Assembly: GCA_003599575.1 (NCBI GenBank)
Contig: QZKV01000133.1
Span: forward strand, 62,001-126,000
Direction of reading: 5' to 3'
Length of the DNA: 64,000 nt
From: Desulfobacteraceae bacterium
GTDB taxonomy: Bacteria; Desulfobacterota; Desulfobacteria; Desulfobacterales; Desulfosarcinaceae
Part shown: one piece after another, positions 34,589 to 44,106 of the stretch
How the letters are laid out: the number at the start of each line of letters is the position of its first letter
How positions within the stretch are numbered: position 1 is the first letter of the stretch
The notes under the pieces: model-generated
What the model was told of the DNA's origin: nothing
Seen by the model: only the letters and a program-made list of their open reading frames with translations
Database searches by the model: none
Program-made: the position numbers and the translations under genes

Positions 34589-37225
34589 ATGGCCGTTTCG
34601 AATCTGAAATCCTTGATCGCAAAACTCAACGAACCTTGCCGCAATGCCTTGGAATCAGCGGCCGGCTTGTGTCTTTCCCAGACCCACTACGAAGTGGATA
34701 TCGAACACTTCCTGCTCAAGCTGCTGGAGCTGTCCGATACAGATGTATTGAAGATTTTGAAGTATTTTGAAGTCAACGAGGCCCATGTAGCCGCCGATCT
34801 GACCCGGACCATGGAAAAGTTCAAGACCGGCAATGCCAGGACACCGGCTCTTTCACCGCGCCTGCCGAAGATGATTCAGGAAGCCTGGATGGCCGCGTCG
34901 GTGGATTACCAGAGCCCGCGCGTGCGCAGCGGCCACATTTTGCTGGCCCTTTTGGACAACGACGAGCTATCGCGCATCGTGCTCTCCAGCAGTGAGGCAT
35001 TCAAGAAGATCTCCGTGGAGACACTGAAGAAAAGTTTCCAGGACCTGGTCTCGGGCTCGGCCGAGGATGTAGGCGGCCCCAGGGACGCCGGCGTTCCCGG
35101 CGCCGCCAAAGCCGGTCCGGCGGGCACCAAGGCCTTGGATCAATTCACCATTAACCTTACCGAACGCGCCAGAAAAGGAGAGATCGATCCGGTCCTGGGC
35201 CGCGACAAGGAGATCCGCCAAATGGTGGATATCCTGATCCGGCGTCGCCAGAACAACCCCATTCTGACCGGCGAGGCGGGCGTGGGCAAGACCGCCGTGG
35301 TGGAGGGTTTTGCCCTGCGCATTGCCCTGGGCGATGTGCCGCCCATCCTGCAAAACGTGGAGGTGCGTACGTTGGATCTGGGGTTGCTGCAGGCGGGCGC
35401 CGGTATTAAGGGCGAGTTTGAAAACCGGCTCAAGGGCGTGATCAATGAAGTCAAAGCATCCCCCGTGCCCATCATTCTGTTTATCGACGAGGCTCACACC
35501 CTGATCGGTGCGGGAGGCCAGGCCGGCTCCGGAGATGCCGCCAATCTGCTCAAGCCGGCCCTGGCCAGGGGCGAATTGCGCACCATCGCCGCCACGACCT
35601 GGGCCGAATACAAGAAATACTTTGAAAAAGACGCCGCCATGGCGCGGCGCTTCCAGGTGGTCAAAATCGAAGAGCCGGATGAAGAAAAGGCCCTGGTCAT
35701 GATGCGCGCCATCGCTCCTTTTCTGGAGAAGCATCACAAGGTCATGATCACCGACCAGGCCCTTTTGAATACGGTGCGGTTGTCCCATCGTTACATCTCC
35801 GGGCGTCAACTGCCGGACAAAGCGGTCAGCGTGCTGGACACGGCCTGCGCGCGGGTGGCCATTGGGTTGACCACCAGCCCGCCGGCAGTGGAGGAAGCCC
35901 AGCGGCGCATTGGTCAGATCGAGCGCGAGATCAAGATCCTGACCCGCGAGACGGCCATCGGCCAGGATCACGGCAAGCGACTGGAAGCCCTTGAAAAGGC
36001 CAAAGCTGATACCCAGGCAAGGCTGGATCAGCTCAATCAAAAATGGCAAAGCGAAATGGAAGCGGCCGTTCAAGTGAAAAAGCTGCATGAAGAGATTCAG
36101 GCCATGCATGAAAAGAGCGAGGGGGCAGGGGAGGAACTGACCGCCATGCAGGCGCAGCTCAAAGAGCTGGAAGCCGAGCTTGCCCATCGTCAAGCCGGCG
36201 ATCCGCTGGTTCAGATTGCCGTGGAGGCCGAAACAGTTTCGGCCGTGGTCTCCGGTTGGACGGGCATTCCCACCGGACGCATGCTGACCAATGAAATCGA
36301 TATGGTCTTGAACCTGGGTCAACGCCTGAAAGAACGCATCATCGGCCAGGATCACGGCCTGCAAGCCATCAGCCAGGTGATTCAAACCGCCCATGCCGGT
36401 ATCGAGGATCCGGCCAAGCCCACGGGCGTCTTTATGCTCGTCGGCCCCAGTGGGGTGGGCAAAACCGAAACGGCCCTGGCGCTGTCCGAACTGCTTTACG
36501 GCGGCGAGCAGAACATGATCACCATCAACATGTCCGAGTATCAGGAAGCCCACACCGTTTCCAGCCTTAAAGGCTCTCCGCCCGGCTATGTGGGCTATGG
36601 TGAAGGCGGCGTGCTGACCGAAGCCGTCCGCCGCAGGCCCTATAGCGTTGTACTGCTCGATGAAATCGAAAAAGCGCATACCGACGTCACCGAGCTGTTC
36701 TTCCAGGTATTCGACAAAGGCACCATGGAAGACGGGGAGGGCCGGCGCATCGATTTTAAAAACACCTTGATCATTCTCACCTCCAACCTGGGCACCGACC
36801 TGATCATGAAACTGTGCGCCGACGAGGAGACCGCCCCTGATCCGCAGGGATTGGCCGAAATGGTCAAACCTGAATTGTTAAAGCACTTCAAGCCGGCGTT
36901 CCTCGGCCGTTTAAAAGTGGTGCCCTACTATCCTATCACCGATAACAACATGAAGTTGATCATCCGCCTGAAGCTCAATCGTATTGTCAAACGCATGCGT
37001 GAAAATCGGGAGATTGATTTCATATACGACGAGAACGTGGTCGAGGCCATTGCCGGCCGGTGCAAGGATGTGGATTCCGGAGCCCGTAACGCCGACCACA
37101 TCATGACCAATACCCTGCTGCCCCAGATGTCGCGGGAGCTGCTCAGCCGCATGGCCGCGGGAGAAGAGATCAAAACCATCCAGGTTTCCATGGACGGAGA
37201 TGGGTTCAGCTACGAAATCCGCTGA
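34589..37225 (+). CDS. clpV: T6SS sheath-recycling ATPase ClpV (TssH)
   Basis: An 878-residue Hsp100/Clp protein. It has an N-terminal Clp_N domain, a first AAA+ module with Walker A GEAGVGKT near residues 228-235 and Walker B IDEAHTLIGAGG, a middle coiled-coil region, and a second AAA+ module with Walker A GPSGVGKT near 618-625. ClpV, rather than ClpB, is supported by its place directly after tssG and by the T6SS-type N-domain. It pulls TssC out of contracted sheaths. A good GGGAG ribosome-binding site precedes the ATG. Confidence 0.95.
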   Translation: MAVSNLKSLIAKLNEPCRNALESAAGLCLSQTHYEVDIEHFLLKLLELSDTDVLKILKYFEVNEAHVAADLTRTMEKFKTGNARTPALSPRLPKMIQEAWMAASVDYQSPRVRSGHILLALLDNDELSRIVLSSSEAFKKISVETLKKSFQDLVSGSAEDVGGPRDAGVPGAAKAGPAGTKALDQFTINLTERARKGEIDPVLGRDKEIRQMVDILIRRRQNNPILTGEAGVGKTAVVEGFALRIALGDVPPILQNVEVRTLDLGLLQAGAGIKGEFENRLKGVINEVKASPVPIILFIDEAHTLIGAGGQAGSGDAANLLKPALARGELRTIAATTWAEYKKYFEKDAAMARRFQVVKIEEPDEEKALVMMRAIAPFLEKHHKVMITDQALLNTVRLSHRYISGRQLPDKAVSVLDTACARVAIGLTTSPPAVEEAQRRIGQIEREIKILTRETAIGQDHGKRLEALEKAKADTQARLDQLNQKWQSEMEAAVQVKKLHEEIQAMHEKSEGAGEELTAMQAQLKELEAELAHRQAGDPLVQIAVEAETVSAVVSGWTGIPTGRMLTNEIDMVLNLGQRLKERIIGQDHGLQAISQVIQTAHAGIEDPAKPTGVFMLVGPSGVGKTETALALSELLYGGEQNMITINMSEYQEAHTVSSLKGSPPGYVGYGEGGVLTEAVRRRPYSVVLLDEIEKAHTDVTELFFQVFDKGTMEDGEGRRIDFKNTLIILTSNLGTDLIMKLCADEETAPDPQGLAEMVKPELLKHFKPAFLGRLKVVPYYPITDNNMKLIIRLKLNRIVKRMRENREIDFIYDENVVEAIAGRCKDVDSGARNADHIMTNTLLPQMSRELLSRMAAGEEIKTIQVSMDGDGFSYEIR

Positions 37226-37381
37226 GAAATAGTTTGATTTGGTCCGGTTCGCATGGAATGCGGATGAGTAAAACAGCGCGGCTCTGAATGGTCGCTGAAG
37301 GATCACCATGTCCGGAATCGGTATCTGCATCCCAGGTTTACAACAGAAACTCAATTGTAGCACTGCATATGAGAGGCAAGG

Positions 37382-38737
37382 ATGGAGTCGCCAAGTCAAA
37401 CCAAAGATGCTGCCGAACCCGAGGCGGCGCGCATGAGCGTAGAGCAGGCCGTGCAATATGCAGTCGGCTTGCAGCAAAGCAGGGAATTGGAAGCAGCCGA
37501 GGAGGTCTATCGCAAAATCCTCGAAGTCGATCCCGGGCATGCGGATGCTTTGCATTTCTATGGGGTGCTGCAGCACCAGCGCGGTTTGACCCAAGAGGCC
37601 TGCCGCTTAATCTCGCTGGCCCTGGACAGCGCCCCGGAGTATACCGATGCCCACAACAACCTGGGCAATATCCTTCGCGAGTCCGACCGCCTGGAGGAGG
37701 CGGAAGCGTGTTACCGCAAGGTGATCGCCCTGGATAGCCGCAATGCAAATGCCTGGAACAACCTGGGATCGGTATTGCGGGCCAAAGGTCAACTGGATCA
37801 AGCCCAGGCCGCATACACCCGGGCCATGGCTATCGAACCTAAGTTTTTCGCCCCTTTCTTGAATATGGGACACCTGATGGCCAAGAGAGGCCAATTGGCT
37901 GAGGCCGTTTCCTATTATGCCCAAAGCATTGTCTTGGACCCCGAGCTTTCTGCTTCCAAACGCCATCTGGGCATCGCTCTTTCCTGCCTGGGGCGCATTG
38001 AGGAAGCGGCCGATCTTTTCCGCCAATGGGTGCAGAGCGAACCGGACAACCCCGAGGCCCGCCACCTGCTGGCAGCCTGCAGCGGGGATCAAGTCCCTCA
38101 AAGGGCGCCCGACATTTACGTCAAGCATGTTTTCGACAGCTTTGCCGCCACATTCGAGGAGCGTCTGGCAACCCTTGATTATCGCGCGCCCCAATTGGTT
38201 GCAGCCGCCGTAGCCCACGCCTGCGGATCACCTATGGCTGATTTGAATATCTTGGACGCCGGCTGCGGAACCGGGCTGTGCGGTGCGCTTTTGCGGCCGT
38301 TTGCACGCAGGCTGGTGGGCGTCGATCTTTCGCCGGGCATGCTCAAGCGGGCGCTGATCACCGGCTGCTATGATTCGCTCCGGGAGGCGGAATTGACCGC
38401 CTATATTCGCGACCATGCGGGACAGTTCGATCTGATGGTATCGGCCGATACCCTGTGCTATTTCGGGGATCTCGATGAGGTGGTGACTGCCGCGGCCCGG
38501 GCATTGCCGCGTAAAGGGCACTTTATCTTTACCCTGGAGCACGATGCCCAGCCGGCCGTAGACCTCCATAGCGGTTATCGAATTCAGCCCCACGGTCGCT
38601 ATTGTCATCAGGAGTCCTATGTCCGAATGGTCATCGAGAAAGCCGGTTTGACATTCAAAACCCTTTCCCATGACATTCTGCGTCAGGAGAGGGGCAAACC
38701 CGTGGCCGGAATGGTGGTGACGGTACTGGCAGGTTGA
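37382..38737 (+). CDS. TPR-repeat SAM methyltransferase in the T6SS operon
   Basis: A 451-residue two-part protein. Residues 15-220 are a run of about five tetratricopeptide repeats (for example AEEVYRKILEVDPGHADAL and AHNNLGNILRESDRLEEAE). Residues 285-450 are a class I methyltransferase with motif I ILDAGCGTGLCGALL and DLSPGML. TPR-methyltransferases of this kind are known as predicted proteins in many Proteobacteria. It is co-directional with clpV and the sheath paralogue and may modify a T6SS component; the substrate is unknown. The ATG at 37382 follows AGGCAAGG. Confidence 0.82.
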   Translation: MESPSQTKDAAEPEAARMSVEQAVQYAVGLQQSRELEAAEEVYRKILEVDPGHADALHFYGVLQHQRGLTQEACRLISLALDSAPEYTDAHNNLGNILRESDRLEEAEACYRKVIALDSRNANAWNNLGSVLRAKGQLDQAQAAYTRAMAIEPKFFAPFLNMGHLMAKRGQLAEAVSYYAQSIVLDPELSASKRHLGIALSCLGRIEEAADLFRQWVQSEPDNPEARHLLAACSGDQVPQRAPDIYVKHVFDSFAATFEERLATLDYRAPQLVAAAVAHACGSPMADLNILDAGCGTGLCGALLRPFARRLVGVDLSPGMLKRALITGCYDSLREAELTAYIRDHAGQFDLMVSADTLCYFGDLDEVVTAAARALPRKGHFIFTLEHDAQPAVDLHSGYRIQPHGRYCHQESYVRMVIEKAGLTFKTLSHDILRQERGKPVAGMVVTVLAG

Positions 38738-38746
38738 GGTTGGTGG

Positions 38747-38797
38747 GTTTGTTGGGTTTGTTGAGTTTGTTGGGTTTGTTGAGTTTGTTGAGTTTGG
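38747..38797. repeat. 9-bp tandem repeat between two T6SS genes
   Basis: Six units beginning GTTTG recur with a strict 9-base period (at 38747, 38756, 38765, 38774, 38783 and 38792), alternating GTTTGTTGG and GTTTGTTGA. The array starts ten bases after the stop of the TPR-methyltransferase gene and ends about 30 bases before the ATG of the sheath paralogue. Such an array is prone to slippage, so its copy number probably varies between strains. It has no pyrimidine-rich strand on the mRNA and is not a terminator. Confidence 0.92.
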
Positions 38798-38826
38798 GTG
38801 TTGCCTCCCAAGCGTAAGGAGCCGTT

Positions 38827-40392
38827 ATGAACGAAACCAAGGGTTTTCATGCGGTCGAGGTTGTGCTCTCCACCAATCTGGAAACAAAGCTTGAAAAACC
38901 GCAGCCTGGTACTCCCTTCAAAATACTTGTCATGGGCGATTTCAGCGGGCGGGCAGAAAAAGAACCTGGTTTGCAAAGGGTGGATTTGGCCGAGCGCAAG
39001 TTGTACTCCATCGACCGCGACTCGGACGAGGCGGTCTTGGCAAAACTGGGTGCGTGCCTTCGCCTGCCGGCAGCCGGCGAACATAGGCCGGCCATTGAAT
39101 TGCAATTCGGGGAGATGGATGATTTCCAACCCGATCAGATTTACTCCCAGGCCGATATCTTTAAAGCATTGAGGGAGGTCCGCAAGAAAATCAGTGATCC
39201 AAATACCTTTTCCCAAACAGCCGCCCGGCTGCTGGGCCAGTCAAGCGCAGCCGAAAGGCGCGAGGACAATCCCGTGCACCCGCGGGAGGCAGAAGGCGGG
39301 CGCAATCATGCAACAAATACGGCCGGTCTCTTGGATGATGTGCTGAATGCCGGTTCGGAAGCCGTGCATGCTCCAGTGTCTTCCCGGCGATCGGATTGGG
39401 ACCGGTTTTTGGGCAATCTCGTGCGGCCCCACCTGGTGCCGGACATTGAACAGGAACAGGAAGAGTTACTCAGCGGCATCGACCGCACAATTTCCGCAAC
39501 CATGGCCGATATCCTTCACCATCCCCGGTTCCAATCCCTGGAAGCGGCCTGGCGGGCCATGCGGTTTCTGCTCCGGCGCCTGGAAACCGATGAAAATCTT
39601 CAAGTCTATTTGCTGGATATCAGCAAGCCCGAGTTAGCCGCAGTCTTGGCAGAAGATAAACATCCACAAAGCACGGCGTTGTATCGAAAACTGGCCGAAT
39701 TCTCCGATCAGCGTATCGGTGAGGCGCCTTGGGCTTTGCTTGCCGGCAACTATATGTTTGAAAAGAGCCCGGATGATCTCCGGCTGCTGACCAGGTTGGG
39801 TGATCTGGGCCGGCTTTTGGGGGCGCCTTTCATCGGCGCCGGCGGCCTCAGCCTTATTGGATGCGGTTGCCTGGATGATCTATGCGCGCCGGCCAACTGG
39901 CGAGCCGCCTCTGAACCAGAGGTCGAAAACGCCTGGAGAACCCTGCGCACCTCACCTCAGGCCCGCTGGCTTGGCCTGGCCCTGGGCCGTTTTTTGCTGC
40001 GCCTGCCCTATGGGGAAAAAACCGATGAGGTGGCATACTTTGCTTTTGAAGAGACCGGTGCGGCGCCGGCGCACGAACACTACCTGTGGGGCAATCCGGT
40101 CTTTGCCTGCGCCCTGCTGCTGGGAATGGCTCACACCCGCGATGGCTGGGATATGCGTCCTGGAACGGTGCAGGATATCGATCACCTGCCCACGCATGTC
40201 TTTGTGCACGACGGTGAATCCATAGTCAAGCCCTGCGCTGAAGTGGTCTTGACCGTCGAGGCAGTGGAGCAGATTTTAAATTCAGGGCTGATGCCCCTGC
40301 TGTCGTTCAAGGGACAGGATCGTGTCCGTCTGGCGCGTTTTCAATCCATTGCAGATCCCGTTACCCGAATGGCCGGACGGTGGCCTGCGTGA
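38827..40392 (+). CDS. Fused TssB/TssC-like sheath paralogue
   Basis: A 521-residue protein. Residues 25-115 resemble TssB (FKILVMGDFSGR, then an EMDDFQPDQIY segment). After a poorly conserved linker of about 70 residues, residues from about 190 resemble TssC: LHHPRFQSLEAAWRAMRFLL against HHQDFQKLEGSWRGLHYLV in the true TssC, and HEHYLWGNPVFACALLL against YLWGNAAYALGTRL. The frame stops at a point corresponding to about 110 residues before the TssC end, so the C-terminal block that contributes to inter-subunit strand exchange is absent. It may cap, nucleate or modulate the sheath. GGAG lies seven bases before the ATG, after the tandem repeat. Confidence 0.85.
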   Translation: MNETKGFHAVEVVLSTNLETKLEKPQPGTPFKILVMGDFSGRAEKEPGLQRVDLAERKLYSIDRDSDEAVLAKLGACLRLPAAGEHRPAIELQFGEMDDFQPDQIYSQADIFKALREVRKKISDPNTFSQTAARLLGQSSAAERREDNPVHPREAEGGRNHATNTAGLLDDVLNAGSEAVHAPVSSRRSDWDRFLGNLVRPHLVPDIEQEQEELLSGIDRTISATMADILHHPRFQSLEAAWRAMRFLLRRLETDENLQVYLLDISKPELAAVLAEDKHPQSTALYRKLAEFSDQRIGEAPWALLAGNYMFEKSPDDLRLLTRLGDLGRLLGAPFIGAGGLSLIGCGCLDDLCAPANWRAASEPEVENAWRTLRTSPQARWLGLALGRFLLRLPYGEKTDEVAYFAFEETGAAPAHEHYLWGNPVFACALLLGMAHTRDGWDMRPGTVQDIDHLPTHVFVHDGESIVKPCAEVVLTVEAVEQILNSGLMPLLSFKGQDRVRLARFQSIADPVTRMAGRWPA

Positions 40393-40440
40393 TGCAAATT
40401 ATACTGCTGTTGATATGAAATTCCATGAAGGGAAAAGGTC

Positions 40441-42558
40441 ATGGACTACACCCAGGAAAACAAATCGCTGATCATCAACACCTCCCTTGGCGCGGATGAA
40501 TTGCTGCTGACCGGATTCCGCGGCCGGGAAGGCATATCCCGCCCTTTTGCATTTGAACTGGAGTTGGTCTCAGAGAACCACAACATCGCCTTCAAAGACA
40601 TCGTCGGCAAAGCCGTCGCGGTTACAGTGACTTTGTTTGAAGGAGAAAAACGACATTTTCACGGCCTGGTATCCCGTTTCGTGCACAAAAGCGGCAAACT
40701 GGAAAAAGGTGAATATGCGCCGCGGTTCTCGCGTTATTCGGCCACCATGGTCCCCTGGCTCTGGCTGCTGACCAAAACAAAGGATTCAAGAATATTCCAG
40801 AATCTGTCGGTTCCCGATATCATTGAAAAGATATTCAAGGATGCCGGTTTTTCCGATTACCAGCTCAAACTCAGCGGCAGCTATGCGGAAAAGGTGTATT
40901 GCGTTCAATATAACGAGACGGACTACAATTTCGTTTCCCGGCTCATGGAGCAGGAGGGGCTTTTTTACTTTTTTCAACATGAAGAAAAAAAACATACCTT
41001 GATCATCGCCGATTCTCCGGACGAACACAAACCCTGTTCCCATCAGGCATCGGCCCGTTATCAAAACAATGCCGGAGGATGGCAGGAAGAAGATGTCATC
41101 ACGGACCTGACCATGGAGCAAGAGATCAGAGCAGGCAAGTATTCGGTCAATGACTACAATTTTGAAATGCCCAATGCCGACTTGAAGGTCGAAGTGACCA
41201 CCCAACACGATCTTGGGCCGGGTGAACGCGAGGTATACGACTATCCCGCACGCTTCAGCAAGCGGGACGAAGGAGACCGCCTGGCCAATCTGCGCATGCA
41301 GGCGGAAGAAGCGTCGATCACCACCATAAAAGGATCAAGCACATGCAGGGATTTTGCCAGCGGTTTTCGTTTTGAACTGAAAGGATTCTACCGCTCGGAC
41401 ATGAACAACAAGGCCTATGTGCTGACGGTCCTCGATCACGAAGCCAGTGAACCGGTTGAGGCCTCAGGCCATGTCGTTCCCACGTACAGCAATCGCTTTT
41501 CCTGCACCCCGCATGAGGTGCCGTTTCGACCGCCGCTGGTTACCCCGAAACCGGTGGTCGAGGGGACTCAACCGGCTGTTGTGGTGGGGCCCTCCGGAGA
41601 AGAGATTTACACCGACAAGTACGGCCGAGTGAAGGTTCAGTTTGTCTGGGACCGTGAAGGCAAAAAGGATGAAAACAGCTCCTGTTGGGTGCGCGTGAGC
41701 CAACCCTGGGCCGGGGCCGGATGGGGCGCCATGTTCATCCCGCGCATCGGACAGGAGGTGATCGTCGATTTCATCGAGGGCGATCCCGATCGCCCCATCA
41801 TTACCGGGCGCGTTTATCACGGCGCCAACTCACCTCCCTACAGCCTGCCCGATGAAAAAACCAAAAGCACCCTCAAATCAAACTCCAGCACCGGCGGCGG
41901 AGGGTTCAATGAAATCCGATTTGAAGACAAGAAGGGCAGCGAAGAAATCTACATCCACGGCCAGAAGGACTGGACCATAGCTATTGAAAATGACAAGAAC
42001 CAGACCATCGGGCACGATGAAACCCTCAAGGTCGCAAACGACCGCACCAAGGCGGTTGACAAGAATGAAGACGAAACCATCGGTGAAAACAAGTCCATAT
42101 CCGTGGGCAAGAGCCACACCGAGTCCATCAGCGAAAACATGAGCGTTAGCGTTGGCAAGAAGCTGGACGAATCCACCGGCGATAGCAAATCGGTATCGGT
42201 CGGAAAAAGCCTGGATGAAAACATAACCGAGAGCGCAACTTACATGGTCGGCAAAAACAGAAGCATTACTGTTACCGAGAAGAACTCCGTTGACATAGGC
42301 AAGGACCACACCGAAAAGATCGGCAAAAAGATGACCCTGACCGTCGGTGACGATGCCAAGTTCAGTATCGACAAGAATCTGTCGATCATCGTCAATGAAA
42401 AAACCGTTATCAACTCCAGCAAGGAGATCGCCCTGAATTGCGGCGGCGCAAGCATTATTTTGAAGAAGGATGGCAAGATTCAAATCAAAGGCAAGGATAT
42501 CAACATAACAGCCTCGGGAAATGTCCAGATGAAAGGTTCAAAAATTTCTGAAAATTAG
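40441..42558 (+). CDS. vgrG: T6SS spike protein VgrG (TssI)
   Basis: A 705-residue VgrG. The gp27-like part begins SLIINTSLGADELLLTGFRG, the gp5-like OB region has YGRVKVQFVWDREGKKDENS and VSQPWAGAGWGAMFIPRIGQ, and the last 200 residues are a long beta-helix with quasi-repeats containing IG and SVGK (KSISVGKS, MSVSVGKK, KSVSVGKS). The tip (SKEIALNCGGASIILKKDGK) is where a PAAR-like protein should dock. No enzymatic domain is fused. The VgrG closes the plus-strand T6SS run and converges with the effector island, whose PAAR-like protein is the likely partner. Confidence 0.95.
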   Translation: MDYTQENKSLIINTSLGADELLLTGFRGREGISRPFAFELELVSENHNIAFKDIVGKAVAVTVTLFEGEKRHFHGLVSRFVHKSGKLEKGEYAPRFSRYSATMVPWLWLLTKTKDSRIFQNLSVPDIIEKIFKDAGFSDYQLKLSGSYAEKVYCVQYNETDYNFVSRLMEQEGLFYFFQHEEKKHTLIIADSPDEHKPCSHQASARYQNNAGGWQEEDVITDLTMEQEIRAGKYSVNDYNFEMPNADLKVEVTTQHDLGPGEREVYDYPARFSKRDEGDRLANLRMQAEEASITTIKGSSTCRDFASGFRFELKGFYRSDMNNKAYVLTVLDHEASEPVEASGHVVPTYSNRFSCTPHEVPFRPPLVTPKPVVEGTQPAVVVGPSGEEIYTDKYGRVKVQFVWDREGKKDENSSCWVRVSQPWAGAGWGAMFIPRIGQEVIVDFIEGDPDRPIITGRVYHGANSPPYSLPDEKTKSTLKSNSSTGGGGFNEIRFEDKKGSEEIYIHGQKDWTIAIENDKNQTIGHDETLKVANDRTKAVDKNEDETIGENKSISVGKSHTESISENMSVSVGKKLDESTGDSKSVSVGKSLDENITESATYMVGKNRSITVTEKNSVDIGKDHTEKIGKKMTLTVGDDAKFSIDKNLSIIVNEKTVINSSKEIALNCGGASIILKKDGKIQIKGKDINITASGNVQMKGSKISEN

Positions 42559-42724
42559 TTTAATGTTCGTTATGCAAAGTTGAAGATGAGCTTGAAGTTG
42601 AATCAAGGCGGAGTGGGGCTGCAATTGTTGAAGCGATGTATTTCGTGCCTTGGAGTGCGATTTGCCACTACTATTTTTTTAAGAACGGTATTTAGCTGTA
42701 AGTCCTCGGCTGTAAATATGGGTC

Positions 42725-43495
42725 TTAATCTATCTTTTTCCATATATCGGAGGAAAATTGTACCATAGGATGGTCTCGCAAGGCCTCGGGGATTTGAGAA
42801 TAGTTAGTACTCAGTTTAAAGGATTTTAACTCCGCGAGTTTCAGCAAAGATAGACCTTCGGTAGAAAAATATCGAGACCAGGACCAAATATCTTCCCCAA
42901 TGGCTTCGCTATCTATCATTTTCTCTATTCTTTCCGACCTCTCAATCAAAAACTGTCCGAAATGTTCATTGAATTGAGCGGAATTATTTTTTAGAAAAGC
43001 CCTACAAATACCTATCCGAGTATCACTAGTACCCTCGATAACCTTCTCATAATCGGCTAATATGTTTTTGCAAATTTCTTGGGAATCTGAATCATTATTA
43101 AAAAAATGATTGGTAAGAAAAAAGATATAGAGGAAATCATCTTCATATTCATAGTCGAAATTACAACTTGTCCTTGAGTGTCGGGCCATTTCATCGGCAC
43201 AATCCCACAAACCACAATTGATTGCGTCAAAAAAGGGGGCGCTTTCAGATGTCACCTTGTCTTCAAGTCTGCTGTTTTGTAAAAAAAACAGATAACTCGC
43301 AGCGCTGTGATGCAGGCAATTGAAAAAGACATGCGTTTGACCGGATAAAAAAAAGTGGCAGGCGCCTTTTTGGCGGTATGCGAGACTCAAAGCTAAAGCG
43401 ATCTCTCGTTCAGGCTTTGCAAGCAACTTTGCAGTTAATCTTATTATATCTGATTCGGCATTATCCAAATAGGAGGATAGATATTCAGAGGTCAT
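42725..43495 (-). CDS. Probable immunity protein (Imm49-like)
   Basis: A 256-residue, largely helical cytoplasmic protein without signal peptide. It is the last gene of the minus-strand effector operon, two bases after the Imm11-type gene. Size, the helical pattern with ALALSLAYRQKGACHFFLSG, and position fit Imm49-type immunity proteins, but the match is by general resemblance and not by a sharp motif. It is AT-rich compared with the T6SS core. It may protect against the nuclease encoded upstream, or be an orphan immunity gene against a related toxin. Confidence 0.5.
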   Translation of the reverse strand: MTSEYLSSYLDNAESDIIRLTAKLLAKPEREIALALSLAYRQKGACHFFLSGQTHVFFNCLHHSAASYLFFLQNSRLEDKVTSESAPFFDAINCGLWDCADEMARHSRTSCNFDYEYEDDFLYIFFLTNHFFNNDSDSQEICKNILADYEKVIEGTSDTRIGICRAFLKNNSAQFNEHFGQFLIERSERIEKMIDSEAIGEDIWSWSRYFSTEGLSLLKLAELKSFKLSTNYSQIPEALRDHPMVQFSSDIWKKID

Positions 43496-43497
43496 TA

Positions 43498-44079
43498 TTA
43501 TACCTGTTCAGCCTTATCGAATGCGAAGTTAGTATATTTCTCTGTTAATGCTTTAACCAAGGTATTGGACAAGGCGAACATTGCTAAGTCATTAATGCGA
43601 ATTAGATCAGGGGCCTTTTTCAATTTTTTATTATTCAAAACAATTCGGTCAACGCCAATCACAGTGCCATTACTATCTCTATCTATTTCGCTTTCATCGA
43701 AATCAAGCGCATCATATTGTTCTACAGGACAGACAAAACTATATTCTCGGGAATGAATTCGTCCTTTGTGATTAATAAGTGTGAATGGCCAATATTCGAC
43801 ATCACCAATAGAAAAATTCTTTAGCTCTTCTACTACCTTTTTGTCAACCATGAAATAACACTCAGTAGTGCTAATAAAAGAGCCTTGTTTGATGTGTTTG
43901 GGATGATCCGCATCAAGATACATTTTGACATCAAAAGGATTCTTGGGATAAATATTCTTTAGTGAACCTCCGTAATCCAATCTAAGATCAGGATCTTCTA
44001 ATCCTTCGGGTTGGCAAGTTGTTAAACAAAACTTTTCATTATCCGACTGCCCTAAGCTATCCAGAATGAAATATTGCAT
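43498..44079 (-). CDS. Imm11/DUF1629-type immunity protein
   Basis: A 193-residue protein. The C-terminal half has the DUF1629/Imm11 pattern: a GRIHSREYSFVCPVEQYDAL segment, then DFDESEIDRDSNGTVIGVDRI and a LIRINDLAMFALSNTL region. These proteins are immunity factors in polymorphic toxin and T6SS loci, commonly next to nuclease toxins. It lies 27 bases after the toxin gene on the same strand and two bases before the Imm49-like gene, so it is the best candidate for the cognate immunity protein. It should act in the cytoplasm. Confidence 0.72.
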   Translation of the reverse strand: MQYFILDSLGQSDNEKFCLTTCQPEGLEDPDLRLDYGGSLKNIYPKNPFDVKMYLDADHPKHIKQGSFISTTECYFMVDKKVVEELKNFSIGDVEYWPFTLINHKGRIHSREYSFVCPVEQYDALDFDESEIDRDSNGTVIGVDRIVLNNKKLKKAPDLIRINDLAMFALSNTLVKALTEKYTNFAFDKAEQV

Positions 44080-44106
44080 AAAACACTCCTGCGAGAATAG
44101 AGAAGA

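Noticed and set aside
34967-36679. 570-residue open frame antisense to clpV
   Set aside because: Same reason: the ClpV frame has intact Walker motifs, while the antisense frame has no recognisable domain or ribosome-binding site.
37308-37440. Small frame between clpV and the TPR-methyltransferase gene (begins MSGIGICIPG)
   Set aside because: It runs into the methyltransferase coding sequence in another frame and has no good ribosome-binding site.
42001-42420. Repetitive stretch in vgrG considered as a separate repeat or CRISPR-like array
   Set aside because: The quasi-repeats are at protein level (IG and SVGK beta-helix turns) and are not exact DNA repeats with spacers.
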